Source of the DNA: an uncultured Prevotellaceae bacterium
GTDB lineage: Bacteria; Bacteroidota; Bacteroidia; Bacteroidales; Bacteroidaceae
Assembly: GCA_900321425.1 (NCBI GenBank)
Contig: ONWA01000010.1
Span: 48,864 to 112,863, forward strand
Length of the DNA stretch: 64,000 nucleotides
Direction of reading: 5' to 3'
A program made the position numbers and the translations under genes. The notes below the pieces were generated by a model. The model was not told the DNA's origin and searched no databases. It saw nothing but the letters and a program-made list of their open reading frames with translations. Numbering within the stretch: position 1 is the stretch's first letter; each line of letters begins with the position of its first letter. Positions 1 through 9,107 of this stretch are shown in pieces.

Positions 1-928
1 CGTCAACGGCATAGCCGTGGTTCTGTGAGGTGATGAAACACTGTGTTGTACCTACGCGCTGTACGGGTTGGTTGTGTGAGCGATGACCGTATTTCAGCTT
101 GTAGGTCTTCGCTCCGGCGGCACGTGCCAGCAACTGGTTACCTAAACAGATGCCCATGCAGGGACGTATCGTTTCGCTGTTCAGGAATGTACGGATATGC
201 TCAACGGTCTGTTCGCATTGCTCTGGGTCGCCAGGACCGTTGGCCAGAAAAAGACCATCGAACTCCAACTGGTTAAAGTCATAGTTCCACGGAACCCTGA
301 TGACCTCTACACCTCGATTCACTAAACAGCGAATGATGTTGGCCTTGACACCGCAGTCCACCAAGACGACTTTTTTTAGAGGTGAGAGATGAGCCTCAGG
401 GCGATAGGTAATCACTTCTTTGCAGCTAACCTTCTCCACCCAGTTCACATCTCCGTAGTCAGGGATGTTAAAGTTGAAGGATGGAAGAATTGAAGAATTG
501 AAGTTTTCTTCAATTCTCCCTCTCATCACCCCTCTTTCCCTGAGCCTTTGAGTAAGCCTTCGTGTGTCGATACCTGTGATGGCAGGAATCTTTTCTCGCT
601 GTAACCATTTGGATAGCGACTCCTTGGCATTCCAGTGGCTATACTGCTCACTATAATCAGCTACAACTAAGCCCTTGACGTGGATTCTTTCGCTTTCCGT
701 AAACCTAGGCAAAGGTTCGCCTCCTGTCTCTGGCACACCATAGTTACCTATCAAAGGATAAGTAGCCACAAGTATTTGTCCTGCATAGCTCGGGTCGGTC
801 AGGCTTTCAGGATAGCCTGTCATCGCAGTGTTGAATACCACTTCGCCAACAGCATTTGCCTCGTAGCCAAATGACCAGCCGTAGAACGCTGTGCCGTCAT
901 CAAGTATCAGTCTTGCTTCTCGCTTCAT
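1..928 (-). CDS. carA: Carbamoyl-phosphate synthase small subunit (3' end outside window)
   Basis: Glutaminase subunit of carbamoyl-phosphate synthetase: it hydrolyses glutamine and passes ammonia to CarB for pyrimidine and arginine synthesis. It reads from the ATG at 928-926 and runs off the window, so 309 codons are visible. The start MKREARLILDDGTAFYGWSF is a typical CarA opening, and the class I amidotransferase nucleophile lies in CMGICLGNQLL near the cut end; the catalytic His/Glu lie beyond it. Residues about 136-148 (EENFNSSILPSF region) are encoded by the TTCAATTC octamer repeat and sit in frame just before NIPDYGDVNWV. It is the last visible gene of the pyrG-purF-asnB-carA series. 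Identity is secure; whether the repeat insert affects activity is unknown. Confidence 0.93.
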   Translation of the reverse strand, partial: MKREARLILDDGTAFYGWSFGYEANAVGEVVFNTAMTGYPESLTDPSYAGQILVATYPLIGNYGVPETGGEPLPRFTESERIHVKGLVVADYSEQYSHWNAKESLSKWLQREKIPAITGIDTRRLTQRLRERGVMRGRIEENFNSSILPSFNFNIPDYGDVNWVEKVSCKEVITYRPEAHLSPLKKVVLVDCGVKANIIRCLVNRGVEVIRVPWNYDFNQLEFDGLFLANGPGDPEQCEQTVEHIRTFLNSETIRPCMGICLGNQLLARAAGAKTYKLKYGHRSHNQPVQRVGTTQCFITSQNHGYAVD

Positions 929-930
929 CT

Positions 931-976
931 TATTTTTCAATTCTTCAATTCTTCAATTCTTCAATTCTTCAATTCT
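931..976. repeat. TTCAATTC octamer array between asnB and carA
   Basis: About five tandem copies of an 8 bp unit (TTCAATTC) directly upstream of the carA start. The same unit recurs throughout the window, between and inside genes. The rest of the gap to asnB holds a short palindrome (TCGCCGAAGGCGA) and the similar ATTCAACATTCA. Confidence 0.85.
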
Positions 977-1034
977 ATATATTCCACATTCTGTCATCGC
1001 CGAAGGCGACAATTCCTCATTTCTCACTCAACAT

Positions 1035-2729
1035 TCAACATTCATATGCCTGTTCGTGAACGCCTTTCACTGCTCTTCCGCTGGGATCATTCATGTTTTT
1101 GAATGCGGCATCCCATTCCAGGGCAATAGAGGTTGAGCATGCCACACTCGCTTCCTGGTTAACGCTTTGGGCTGCAGAATCGCTGGGGAAATGCTCAGCA
1201 AAGATGCTGCGATAGTAATACTCTTCTTTGTTGAGCGGTGGATGTATAGGGAAACGTTCTGCAGCATGTGCCATCTGTTCGTCGCTCACAGCTTCAGAGG
1301 TGATCTTCTTTAGGGTGTCAATCCATGAATAGCCTACACCATCGCTGAATTGCTCTTTCTGCCGCCATACAATCTCCTCGGGCAACATATCGGAAAAAGC
1401 CTCGCGGACGATTTTCTTCTCAATGGTTGAGCCTGGACACATTTTCGCTTCAGGATTGATGCGCATGGCTACATCGAGGAACTCTTTGTCGAGGAAGGGT
1501 ACGCGTCCTTCTACACCCCATGCAGAGAGACTCTTATTGGCACGGAGACAATCGTAGTAATGGAGTTTGCTGAGTTTGCGGACCGTCTCATCATGGAAGG
1601 CTTTCGCATCGGGGGCCTTGTGGAAATATAGGTAGCCGCCGAACACTTCGTCTGCACCCTCACCGCTGAGGACCATCTTGATGCCCATCGACTTGATGAC
1701 ACGTGCCAGCAAGTACATCGGGGTTGATGCGCGGACGGTAGTCACATCGTATGTCTCGATGAAATAGATAACGTCGCGAAGGGCATCAATTCCTTCTTGT
1801 ACGGTGTAGTTGATTTCGTGATGAACGGTGCCGATATGATCCGCAACCATCTTCGCCTTTGCCAGGTCGGGAGCTCCCTTCAGACCTACTGCGAAAGAGT
1901 GTAGACGAGGCCAATAAGCTCGTGTCTGTGAGTTGTCCTCTATGCGATGCTCACTGAACTTTTCAGCAATGGCGGAGATCACAGAAGAATCAAGTCCGCC
2001 AGATAATAGTACTCCATAGGGAACATCACTCATTAACTGGCGACGAACAGCTGCTTCGAGCGAGTCGTGCAGTTCGGTGATGTTGGCTGGATTGTCTTTG
2101 ACGGCATCGTACTGCATCCAGTCGCGGGAATAATATTTTTTCAATTCTCCTATTTTTCCATTTTTCAATTCTTCAATTTTTCCAAAAAGGTAGTGTCCAG
2201 GCAGGAAAGGCTCATATCGCTCACACTGGCCTTCGAGTGCTTTCAACTCGGAAGCGACATAGACCGTGCCATCGCTGTCATAACCTATGTATAAGGGTAT
2301 CACACCAATGGGATCGCGAGCGATCAGGAAAACATCCTTCTCTTCGTCATAAAGGACAAAGGCAAAGATACCACTGATATCCTCCAGGAAGTCGATGCCT
2401 TTGTCGCGGTAGAGGGCAAGGATGACTTCGCAGTCGCTGCCTGTCTGGAAATCATATTGGCCCGTATAGCGACGACGTATCTCCTGATGATTGTAAATCT
2501 CGCCATTGACTGCCAGCACTTGTTTCTTATCGGGTGAGAACAAAGGCTGTCCGCCACTTTCCGGGTCAACGATGGAAAGACGTTCGTGAGCGAGGATGGC
2601 CGATCCGCCACAATAGATACCACTCCAGTCGGGGCCACGATGACGAATCTTCTGACTCATCTTCAATGCTTTCTGACGCAGTTCTGCTGTCTGTTCCTTG
2701 ACGTTAAGGATTGCTACTATTCCACACAT
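1035..2729 (-). CDS. asnB: Asparagine synthetase B (glutamine-hydrolysing)
   Basis: Converts aspartate, ATP and glutamine to asparagine. I start it at the ATG at 2729-2727 because the protein then begins MCGIVAILNVK, and Cys2 is the Ntn-type nucleophile of the glutaminase domain; a longer upstream frame exists but would bury this cysteine. The 564 aa protein has the N-terminal GATase II domain, then the ATP-pyrophosphatase domain with the PP-loop LLSGGLDSSVISAI. Residues about 180-198 (GKIEELKNGKIGELKKYY) come from octamer repeat DNA at 2136-2190, so a low-complexity insert lies between the domains. The start overlaps the 3' end of purF by 26 bp, indicating coupled expression. Confidence 0.95.
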   Translation of the reverse strand: MCGIVAILNVKEQTAELRQKALKMSQKIRHRGPDWSGIYCGGSAILAHERLSIVDPESGGQPLFSPDKKQVLAVNGEIYNHQEIRRRYTGQYDFQTGSDCEVILALYRDKGIDFLEDISGIFAFVLYDEEKDVFLIARDPIGVIPLYIGYDSDGTVYVASELKALEGQCERYEPFLPGHYLFGKIEELKNGKIGELKKYYSRDWMQYDAVKDNPANITELHDSLEAAVRRQLMSDVPYGVLLSGGLDSSVISAIAEKFSEHRIEDNSQTRAYWPRLHSFAVGLKGAPDLAKAKMVADHIGTVHHEINYTVQEGIDALRDVIYFIETYDVTTVRASTPMYLLARVIKSMGIKMVLSGEGADEVFGGYLYFHKAPDAKAFHDETVRKLSKLHYYDCLRANKSLSAWGVEGRVPFLDKEFLDVAMRINPEAKMCPGSTIEKKIVREAFSDMLPEEIVWRQKEQFSDGVGYSWIDTLKKITSEAVSDEQMAHAAERFPIHPPLNKEEYYYRSIFAEHFPSDSAAQSVNQEASVACSTSIALEWDAAFKNMNDPSGRAVKGVHEQAYEC

Positions 2730-4467
2730 AACGATATATATATTCCACAAAGGCTTGGTTGACGAGGCGTTTGCCGCCAGGAGTGGGGTAATGGCCTGTG
2801 AAGTACCAGTCGCCTTGATGATCGGGACAGGCGGCGTGCAGGCCTTTGATGGTCTGAAAGACAAACTCGACTGGTGCTTGCATGCCAACGGGTCGAAGTA
2901 TCTCAGCCATCTTTTGGTTGATTTCTTCTATGGTAAAAGGCTCGTAGATGGCACTCACACAATTGGTCTGCTCTGCTGCTGGTTTGCGGAGTTCTTCCTG
3001 ACAAGCCTTATAGACATCGTCCGTTAATTGCCCCATACCACGTTCCTCGATGAGGGCGATGGTAGCGCGAAAGGCACAGAACTCCTCCAGACGAGCCATG
3101 TCGATGCCATAGTAGTCGGGGTAGCGAATCTGCGGCGAACTGCTGACCATGACAATCTTCTTGGGATGCAGACGGTCGAGTATCTTAAAGATGCTCTCCT
3201 TCAACGTGGTACCTCGAACAATGGAATCGTCGATGATGACAAGGTTATCCTCATAGGGTCGCAGGGAACCGTAGGTGATGTCATAGACATGTGAGGCGAG
3301 GTCGTTGCGGGAACCTGCCTCCGTGATGAAAGTGCGCAGTTTGATGTCCTTCCACGCAACTTTCTCGCTGCGAACGTTGAGCCCTTGACTTCGCAGGCCT
3401 TCCATCATGCCGTAGAATGCTACTTCTGCCGTGTTGGGAATAAAGGAGAATACGGTGTGATCGGTGTCTCCGTCAATGGCTTTGAGGATGGGTGTCGTGA
3501 GCTGCTGACCAAGTTGCTTGCGCTCATGGTAGATGTCGCGATCGGAACCTCGACTGAAATAGATGCGCTCGAACGAACAACGTGTCTGTTGCTTGGCCTC
3601 CAAGATCGTTTCCACCGAAGAGCCGCCGTCCTTGTGTACGATGAGTGCCTTGCCTGCCGGTAATTCCTTAACGTCTTCGCATTTGAGATCAAAGGTTGTT
3701 TGTAATACAGCACGCTCGCTGGCTACGGCAATCACTTCGTCATCTTGATGCCAGAAGGCTGGCCGGATGCCCCATGGGTCGCGCATAGCAAACATCTCAC
3801 CGCTGCCAGTAAGACCGCACATCACATAGCCACCGTCATAGTCTGCCATGGTAGTACGCAGGACATTGGCCATCTGCACGTTATCCTCAATATAACTGGT
3901 GATATCTGTACCTTCCAGTCCTTTCTGTCTGGCTTCGACAAACAGGCGCTCTACTTCCCTGTCCAACCGATGCCCCATCAGTTCGAGCGTGATATATGAG
4001 TCGCTATAGATACGAGGTGACTGTCCTTGCTCTACCATCTTGGCGAATATCTCATCGATGTTCGTCATGTTGAAGTTGCCGCAAAGACAGAGGTTCTTGG
4101 CTCGCCAGTTGTTACGACGCAGAAAGGGATGCACATATTGAAGACCGCTCTTACCTGTTGTAGAGTATCGTAGATGTCCCATGAAAAGCTGGGCCTTCGT
4201 CCAATCAGGGGTTACGCGGTCGAAGATCTCGGTAATAGCGTCTTTGCCTAAAGCCTTTTCGCGCAACATATACTCCGTGCCAACAGGCGCATGCATATCG
4301 ACACAAGCGATACCGGCACCCTCCTGACCGCGGTTATGCTGCTTCTCCATCATCAGATAGAGTTTGTTAAGAGCATAGGACTGCGTGCCATACTTCTGCT
4401 CGTAGTAGCTTTGGGGCTTTAAAAGCCTCACTAAAGCCACACCACATTCATGCTTCAGTTCCTCCAT
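2704..4467 (-). CDS. purF: Amidophosphoribosyltransferase
   Basis: First committed step of purine synthesis: PRPP plus glutamine give phosphoribosylamine. The protein of 587 aa begins MEELKHECGVALVRLL; Cys8 in HECGV is the expected nucleophile exposed after removal of a short propeptide. The C-terminal phosphoribosyltransferase half carries the PRPP loop VIIDDSIVRGTTLKE. The long form with C-terminal extension matches the Bacteroidetes version rather than the shorter proteobacterial enzyme. It lies between pyrG and asnB on the same strand, with an octamer array upstream and a 26 bp overlap with asnB downstream. Confidence 0.93.
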   Translation of the reverse strand: MEELKHECGVALVRLLKPQSYYEQKYGTQSYALNKLYLMMEKQHNRGQEGAGIACVDMHAPVGTEYMLREKALGKDAITEIFDRVTPDWTKAQLFMGHLRYSTTGKSGLQYVHPFLRRNNWRAKNLCLCGNFNMTNIDEIFAKMVEQGQSPRIYSDSYITLELMGHRLDREVERLFVEARQKGLEGTDITSYIEDNVQMANVLRTTMADYDGGYVMCGLTGSGEMFAMRDPWGIRPAFWHQDDEVIAVASERAVLQTTFDLKCEDVKELPAGKALIVHKDGGSSVETILEAKQQTRCSFERIYFSRGSDRDIYHERKQLGQQLTTPILKAIDGDTDHTVFSFIPNTAEVAFYGMMEGLRSQGLNVRSEKVAWKDIKLRTFITEAGSRNDLASHVYDITYGSLRPYEDNLVIIDDSIVRGTTLKESIFKILDRLHPKKIVMVSSSPQIRYPDYYGIDMARLEEFCAFRATIALIEERGMGQLTDDVYKACQEELRKPAAEQTNCVSAIYEPFTIEEINQKMAEILRPVGMQAPVEFVFQTIKGLHAACPDHQGDWYFTGHYPTPGGKRLVNQAFVEYIYRYVWNSSNP

Positions 4468-4530
4468 TCTTCAATTCTTCAATTCTTCCATTCTTCAATT
4501 TTTCAATTTTTCAATTTTTCAATTCTCTCA
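4468..4530. repeat. Octamer array at the purF/pyrG junction, reaching into pyrG
   Basis: Tandem TTCAATTC/TTCAATTTT units fill the gap between pyrG and purF. The array runs into the pyrG coding region: the last codons of pyrG (RELKN and stop) are read from repeat DNA. Confidence 0.8.
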
Positions 4531-6142
4531 TGAAACTCATAAACAGGGGATGCGGGTGCAATACCGTTGACGAGTATTCGGGATGAAACTGTGTGCCGAT
4601 ATACCAGCGTTTCTCCGGTATCTCCACAATCTCCACCAGATGGGAAGAGGGGTTGATACCGACGCATTTCATGCCTGCCGACTCGTATTCTTCTCTGTAC
4701 TGGTTATTGAACTCATAACGGTGACGGTGACGTTCTTTGATCATCATCTGTTGACCGTAAGCCGTAAATACTCGACTGTTTTTCACCAACTCGCAGTCGT
4801 AGGCTCCCAGTCGCATCGTACCTCCCATATTCGTCACATTCTTCTGTGCTTCCATCAAATCGATGACGGGATGTACTGTGTCTGAAGACATCTCACTGCT
4901 GTTGGCATCCTGATACCCCAGCACGTTTCGTGCAAATTCGATGACCATCATTTGCATACCCAGACAGATGCCGAAGGTGGGGATATCGGTGGTGCGCCCA
5001 TATTCAGCGGCAATGATTTTACCTTCGATACCGCGCTGACCAAAGCCAGGACAGATGAGCACTCCCTGCATCCCTTTCAATTTGTCGGCTACATTCTGCA
5101 CCGTAATCTCCTCGCTGTTCACGAAATGCACCTTTGTCTTCACGTCGTTGTAGATACCTGCCAGGTTGAGACTCTCACGGATACTCTTGTAGGCATCCTG
5201 CAAATCATATTTGCCCACCAGCGCAATGTGTACCTCGCACGTTGCCTTGCGCTGCTTCTCTAAAAAGTCGTGCCAGGCTTTCATCACAGGCATTTCCCCA
5301 ACAGGTATACCTATCTTCCGCAGGATAGCCGCATCCAGTCCCTGTCGCTGCATATTGACAGGTACTTCGTAGATGCTGTCCATGTCTTCGCTCTGAACCA
5401 CGCACTCCAGGTCGACATTACAAAACGACGCCACCTTCAGGCGCAGATGGTCGTCAAGGTGGCGTTCGGTACGGAGGACGAGGATGTCGGGCTGAATACC
5501 CATACTTTGCAACTCCTTCACGGAATGCTGTGTCGGTTTGGTCTTCAGCTCATCGGCGGCTTTCAGATAAGGGACATACGTCAGATGGACACATACCGCA
5601 TCGCGACCCAACTGCCACCGCAACTGTCGGATGGCTTCCATGAACGGGGCACTCTCAATATCACCGATGGTACCGCCCACCTCGGTGATGACGAAGTCTA
5701 AGTCTTCGTCTGCGGTAGCCAGTTTTTCACCGTCCGCCATTCCCTTTTCACTCAAACGGAGCATCCGGCGCTTAATCTCGTCGGTGATGTGCGGAACTAC
5801 CTGGATAGTCTTACCCAGGTAGTCGCCGTGACGCTCGCGGTCGATGACTGTTTTGTAAATGCGTCCTGTGGTTATACTGTTGTTTTGTGTGGTGCGGATG
5901 CCCGTAAACCGCTCGTAGTGTCCCAGGTCGAGGTCGGTCTCAAAACCGTCCTCCGTCACGTAGCACTCACCGTGCTCGTAGGGGTTCAGTGTTCCTGGGT
6001 CGATATTGATATACGGGTCGAATTTCTGGATGGTGACCTTGTAGCCGCGTGCCTGTAACAGTTTGCCGATACTGGCCGATATGATGCCTTTTCCCAGCGA
6101 GGAAACCACGCCGCCTGTTACGAAGATGTATTTTGTGTTCAT
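4511..6142 (-). CDS. pyrG: CTP synthase
   Basis: Aminates UTP to CTP using glutamine. 543 aa, the usual family length. The N-terminal synthase domain starts MNTKYIFVTGGVVSSLGKGI with the ATP loop SLGKG. The C-terminal class I glutaminase domain shows the nucleophile in PTFGICLGMQMM and the late His/Glu pair in GTQFHPEYSS. It is the first gene of the pyrG-purF-asnB-carA series, preceded by a -7-like box. Its last codons are taken from the adjacent octamer repeat. Confidence 0.96.
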   Translation of the reverse strand: MNTKYIFVTGGVVSSLGKGIISASIGKLLQARGYKVTIQKFDPYINIDPGTLNPYEHGECYVTEDGFETDLDLGHYERFTGIRTTQNNSITTGRIYKTVIDRERHGDYLGKTIQVVPHITDEIKRRMLRLSEKGMADGEKLATADEDLDFVITEVGGTIGDIESAPFMEAIRQLRWQLGRDAVCVHLTYVPYLKAADELKTKPTQHSVKELQSMGIQPDILVLRTERHLDDHLRLKVASFCNVDLECVVQSEDMDSIYEVPVNMQRQGLDAAILRKIGIPVGEMPVMKAWHDFLEKQRKATCEVHIALVGKYDLQDAYKSIRESLNLAGIYNDVKTKVHFVNSEEITVQNVADKLKGMQGVLICPGFGQRGIEGKIIAAEYGRTTDIPTFGICLGMQMMVIEFARNVLGYQDANSSEMSSDTVHPVIDLMEAQKNVTNMGGTMRLGAYDCELVKNSRVFTAYGQQMMIKERHRHRYEFNNQYREEYESAGMKCVGINPSSHLVEIVEIPEKRWYIGTQFHPEYSSTVLHPHPLFMSFMRELKN

Positions 6143-6159
6143 TTATCTTGTTTTGGCTG

Positions 6160-6167
6160 CAAAATTA
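6160..6167 (-). promoter_or_regulatory. Possible -7 box for pyrG
   Basis: The minus-strand sequence TAATTTTG matches the Bacteroidetes TAnnTTTG element and lies 18 bp before the pyrG start. No clear -33 TTG is seen, so this is tentative. Confidence 0.4.
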
Positions 6168-6321
6168 GTGCATTTTGATAGAAAAAGCGATGATTTGCTT
6201 TTATTGCGATTGTTAAAAACCTAGTAAACTGTCATTTTGTAAACTTAAAACGGGTTTTTGATATCAAATGGTTGCCATGTTGACGAAAAAACTAGCCCAA
6301 AGGTTACAAATCGTCATTTCC

Positions 6322-6368
6322 CTAAAAAAGAAGCCCCCTCTTCGGCCATCAGCGGCGGGAGAGGGGGC
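6322..6368 (-). terminator. Rho-independent terminator after the glnK-amt-porin operon
   Basis: A perfect 9 bp stem, GCCCCCTCT (6333-6341) with AGAGGGGGC (6360-6368), is followed on the minus strand by TTCTTTTTTAG. It lies just downstream of the porin stop codon. Confidence 0.88.
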
Positions 6369-6384
6369 GGTTACCTGGCAAAGA

Positions 6385-7095
6385 TTAAGGTTGCAGCGTG
6401 AAACCGAGAACCAGGTATGCCTTCTGTGCGCAGGGATTAGCCACAATCTGACCAAAGACTGGAATCGAGAACGAATTCGTAATCTTGATATCTTTCGTTG
6501 CCTTCAGTGAGAGATTGGTAACGGCAAACCCCGTTGTGTTATAATATGTGGTGGCATAAGGAACGACACCGACCGTTGCAGTCCAATCGACAGTAACAAG
6601 TTTGAATGGGACGGCTACTTCGACATAACTGCTATAAGCTCGTTTGTTGTTCTTATTATAACCATCGTTACCTGTAAAGTTTGTGTACCACTGTAAGCTG
6701 AGCACACCGAAGTCATAGCCGATGTTGGCTTCAAACACGTGGTTGGTAGAGTGGGCATCATATTTGAAATAGCGGTTGTTGGGATCGTCTCCACCCACAC
6801 TGAACCAATAGTCCGTAATGTTGATGTTGAATCCACCTGTGGTATAGCCCAGCGTCAAGTCAAACTCCTTCGTGTCTGTGGAGGTGAATCCTACGTTTCC
6901 CCAAGCTGTCAGCGACAGTCCCTTATAACCTATGCCGAGTGTAGGTTGTATAGATACATTTCCACAATCCTGACCACGCCAGATGTACTGGTTGACGAAA
7001 TCGGCCGCTATCGTAAACTTCACTTTCTCCTTATCCTGTGCAAAGGTGGTCGCACTTGCTACCAGACCCAATGCTAATAAAACAATCTTTTTCAT
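6385..7095 (-). CDS. Outer-membrane beta-barrel protein, TorF/Gcw_chp-like
   Basis: Predicted exported outer-membrane porin-like protein of 236 aa. Seen: a signal peptide (MKKIVLLALGLVASATTFAQ) followed by alternating aromatic/polar beta strands and the early motif NQYIWRGQDCGNVSIQPTLG, which resembles the TorF (Gcw_chp) family of putative porins. The C-terminal segment ends in a strand (AYLVLGFTLQP), as barrels often do. It follows amt by a short octamer array and precedes a strong terminator, so it is probably the last gene of a glnK-amt-porin operon. From context I infer a role in passage of ammonium or small nitrogen compounds across the outer membrane; the sequence itself does not show the substrate. 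Confidence 0.75.
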   Translation of the reverse strand: MKKIVLLALGLVASATTFAQDKEKVKFTIAADFVNQYIWRGQDCGNVSIQPTLGIGYKGLSLTAWGNVGFTSTDTKEFDLTLGYTTGGFNINITDYWFSVGGDDPNNRYFKYDAHSTNHVFEANIGYDFGVLSLQWYTNFTGNDGYNKNNKRAYSSYVEVAVPFKLVTVDWTATVGVVPYATTYYNTTGFAVTNLSLKATKDIKITNSFSIPVFGQIVANPCAQKAYLVLGFTLQP

Positions 7096-7098
7096 AGC

Positions 7099-7146
7099 TC
7101 TTCAATTTTTCAATTCTTCAATTCTTCAATTCTTCAATTTTTCAAT
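7099..7146. repeat. Octamer array between amt and the porin gene
   Basis: About five TTCAATTC/TTCAATTTT units. The array supplies the last codon and stop codon (AAT TGA) of amt. Confidence 0.8.
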
Positions 7147-8395
7147 TATAGCAGCTTTCTCCGTGTTCGTAAATATCCAGACCTTCTTCTTCGATACGGC
7201 TATCCACACGCAGACCGTGAGCCTTCTTGATGCCATAAAACAGGACGAATCCGCATGCTGCAGCCCAAAGGTCGATGACGAGGATACCAAAGACCTGTGC
7301 GCCAAAGAATCCCCAGCCAAAACCGTAGAACGCACCGTTTGAGGTGGACAGCAGACCCGTCATCAAGGTACCTAGAATACCGCATATACCATGTACTGAA
7401 GAGGCACCTACAGGATCATCAATATGCAGTTTGTGATCGATAAACTCGATAGCATAAACCAGTACGATACCACATATAAGACCAATCACTACAGCACCTG
7501 TCGGAGAGACGAGATCACAACCGGCAGTGATACCTACAAGACCAGCCAGCACACCGTTAAGCGTCAGTGAGAGGGAGGGCTTGCCATACTTCCACATGGT
7601 GAGGAACATGGTCGCAACACCACCTGCCACAGCTGCTAAGTTGGTCGTCAGGAACACATGGGATATAGCCACACGGTTCACCTCACCACTTGCTGCCAAC
7701 TGAGAACCTGGGTTGAAACCAAACCATCCAAGCCAGAGGATGAATACTCCCAGCGCTGCAATCATCAGGTTGTGACCAGGAATAGCGCGACTCTTACCGT
7801 CCTTCGCATACTTACCCAAACGCGGACCCAGTGCCATTGCACCAATCAGGGCCAGTACACCACCTACGCTATGTACGATGGCAGAACCTGCAAAATCGTG
7901 GAACACGTTACCGAAGGTACTCATCATAAAACCGTCTGCTGCATCATTGCAGAGCCAACCGCCACCCCAGGTCCAGTGACCTTCAATAGGATAGATCAGC
8001 AGTGAGATCACAGCACTATATACCAGATACATCGAGAACTTTGTACGCTCTGCCATCGCACCACTAACGATGGTGGCAGAAGTGGCACAGAACACCGTCT
8101 CGAAAATCAGAAAGCCCTCTACAGGCAAGTCGCCCTTATAGAAACTCAGGTCGCCCCAGTTGGGTGCACCGATAAAACCTGCACCTTCGCTGCCAAACAT
8201 AAATCCAAAACCTAAGAAGAAGAACAGGAGTGATCCGAACATGAAATCTACAAAGTTCTTCATCAGGATGTTCGCCGTGTTTTTACCTCGCGTAAAACCA
8301 GCTTCACACAGCGCAAAGCCCGGCTGCATCCAGAAAACCAACATGGCTGCCAATAGCATCCATACAGTATCGAGTGATAATCCAATTTCGTTCAT
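7142..8395 (-). CDS. amt: Ammonium transporter
   Basis: Inner-membrane ammonium channel of the Amt/MEP/Rh family, 417 aa. Seen: multiple long hydrophobic segments; Amt signatures MQPGFALCEAGFTRGKN and FMFGSLLFFFLGFG near the N-terminus; DFAGSAIVHSVGGVLAL in the middle; and DDPVGASSVHGICGILG late in the protein. I chose the ATG at 8395 (MNEIGLSLDTVWMLLA), because the longer frame beginning 33 bp upstream would overlap glnK and add a charged stretch. It lies 32 bp downstream of glnK, the classic arrangement in which PII gates Amt. Confidence 0.95.
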   Translation of the reverse strand: MNEIGLSLDTVWMLLAAMLVFWMQPGFALCEAGFTRGKNTANILMKNFVDFMFGSLLFFFLGFGFMFGSEGAGFIGAPNWGDLSFYKGDLPVEGFLIFETVFCATSATIVSGAMAERTKFSMYLVYSAVISLLIYPIEGHWTWGGGWLCNDAADGFMMSTFGNVFHDFAGSAIVHSVGGVLALIGAMALGPRLGKYAKDGKSRAIPGHNLMIAALGVFILWLGWFGFNPGSQLAASGEVNRVAISHVFLTTNLAAVAGGVATMFLTMWKYGKPSLSLTLNGVLAGLVGITAGCDLVSPTGAVVIGLICGIVLVYAIEFIDHKLHIDDPVGASSVHGICGILGTLMTGLLSTSNGAFYGFGWGFFGAQVFGILVIDLWAAACGFVLFYGIKKAHGLRVDSRIEEEGLDIYEHGESCYN

Positions 8396-8427
8396 AATTG
8401 TGTTGTTTTTTTTGAAGTGATAAATCA

Positions 8428-8775
8428 TTATTTTTTGTCTTTAAGAACGGTATCACCATTCTCACCTGTGCGAATACTCCATGTGTCGATCATGTCACTC
8501 ACGAAGATGCGACCATCGCCAACCTCACCCGTATGTGCCACCTTCAGGATGACCTTCACCGTGGGCTCCACCAGGGGATCGCGACAGACAATAGTCAGGG
8601 CGACACGCTCAATCACGTCCGTGGAGTATTGCACACCACGATAGATTCGCTCCTGACGGCTCTGTCCGATACCATGAACATTATGGTACTCAAACCAGTC
8701 AATGTCCGACTGCAGCAGTGCTTCTTTTACATCCTCAAACTTCGTCTTGCGGATGATTGCTTCAATCCTTTTCAT
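8428..8775 (-). CDS. glnK: PII nitrogen regulatory protein
   Basis: Trimeric signal protein of 115 aa that senses 2-oxoglutarate and ADP/ATP and controls Amt. It starts MKRIEAIIRKTKFEDVKEAL. The T-loop around residues 36-55 includes ERIYRGVQY, with Tyr45 at the place of the E. coli Tyr51 uridylylation site. The C-terminal part includes HTGEVGDGRIFVSDM, the usual B-loop region. It is the first gene of glnK-amt-porin and is divergent from gltB. The name glnK rather than glnB rests on linkage to amt. Confidence 0.93.
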   Translation of the reverse strand: MKRIEAIIRKTKFEDVKEALLQSDIDWFEYHNVHGIGQSRQERIYRGVQYSTDVIERVALTIVCRDPLVEPTVKVILKVAHTGEVGDGRIFVSDMIDTWSIRTGENGDTVLKDKK

Positions 8776-8838
8776 ACCTTTTTACCTTTTTTTAATGTGA
8801 ATACTTAGTTTCTGTGTCGTCTTGCAAGATTACGACGG

Positions 8839-8846
8839 CAAAGGTA
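8839..8846 (-). promoter_or_regulatory. -7 box for the glnK-amt-porin operon
   Basis: The minus-strand sequence TACCTTTG is an exact TAnnTTTG match 64 bp upstream of glnK. No good -33 element is seen at the expected distance. Confidence 0.55.
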
Positions 8847-9036
8847 CGGCGATTTCCGAAAAAATGGTGCATAAACTTGCAACTTTGCACCAACAAAATC
8901 GGCAGAAATGACAAAGTGTAAACTTGATTGCCTCAAGAAGACTTATTTTGTTTTCGTTTTGTTGTAATTCTTGGTAAAAATTGAGCAAAATGACAGTTGT
9001 GTGCGTTTTCAATATAAAAAATTGTCACCAAAACGA

Positions 9037-9066
9037 TTGTTTTAATTGCTTTTTGTATTACCTTTG
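9037..9066 (+). promoter_or_regulatory. Promoter of gltB
   Basis: TTG (9037-9039), a 19 bp spacer, then TACCTTTG (9059-9066), a full match to the Bacteroidetes housekeeping promoter. The expected start of transcription is roughly 30 bp before the gltB ATG. Confidence 0.8.
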
Positions 9067-9107
9067 CAGTCGAAACCGAGATAAAAGAAAGATGAAGTAA
9101 GGATGAT

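Larger units (their letters stand above)
8776..9107. other. Divergent control region between glnK and gltB
   Basis: 332 bp without a gene, AT-rich. It holds one -7-like box for each direction (listed separately). The 5' leader of gltB is short. I saw no convincing riboswitch or further ORF here. Confidence 0.6.

Noticed and set aside
2730-2888. Longer N-terminus for asnB (53 extra codons)
   Set aside because: It would bury the essential N-terminal nucleophile cysteine of MCGIVA and would overlap purF far more; homologues start at MCG.
6268-6510. Plus-strand ORF over the terminator after the porin gene
   Set aside because: It crosses the terminator hairpin and the antisense of the porin gene; no homology-like features.
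8830-9012. 60-codon minus-strand ORF between glnK and gltB
   Set aside because: It overlaps the -7 box of glnK and has no protein-like composition.
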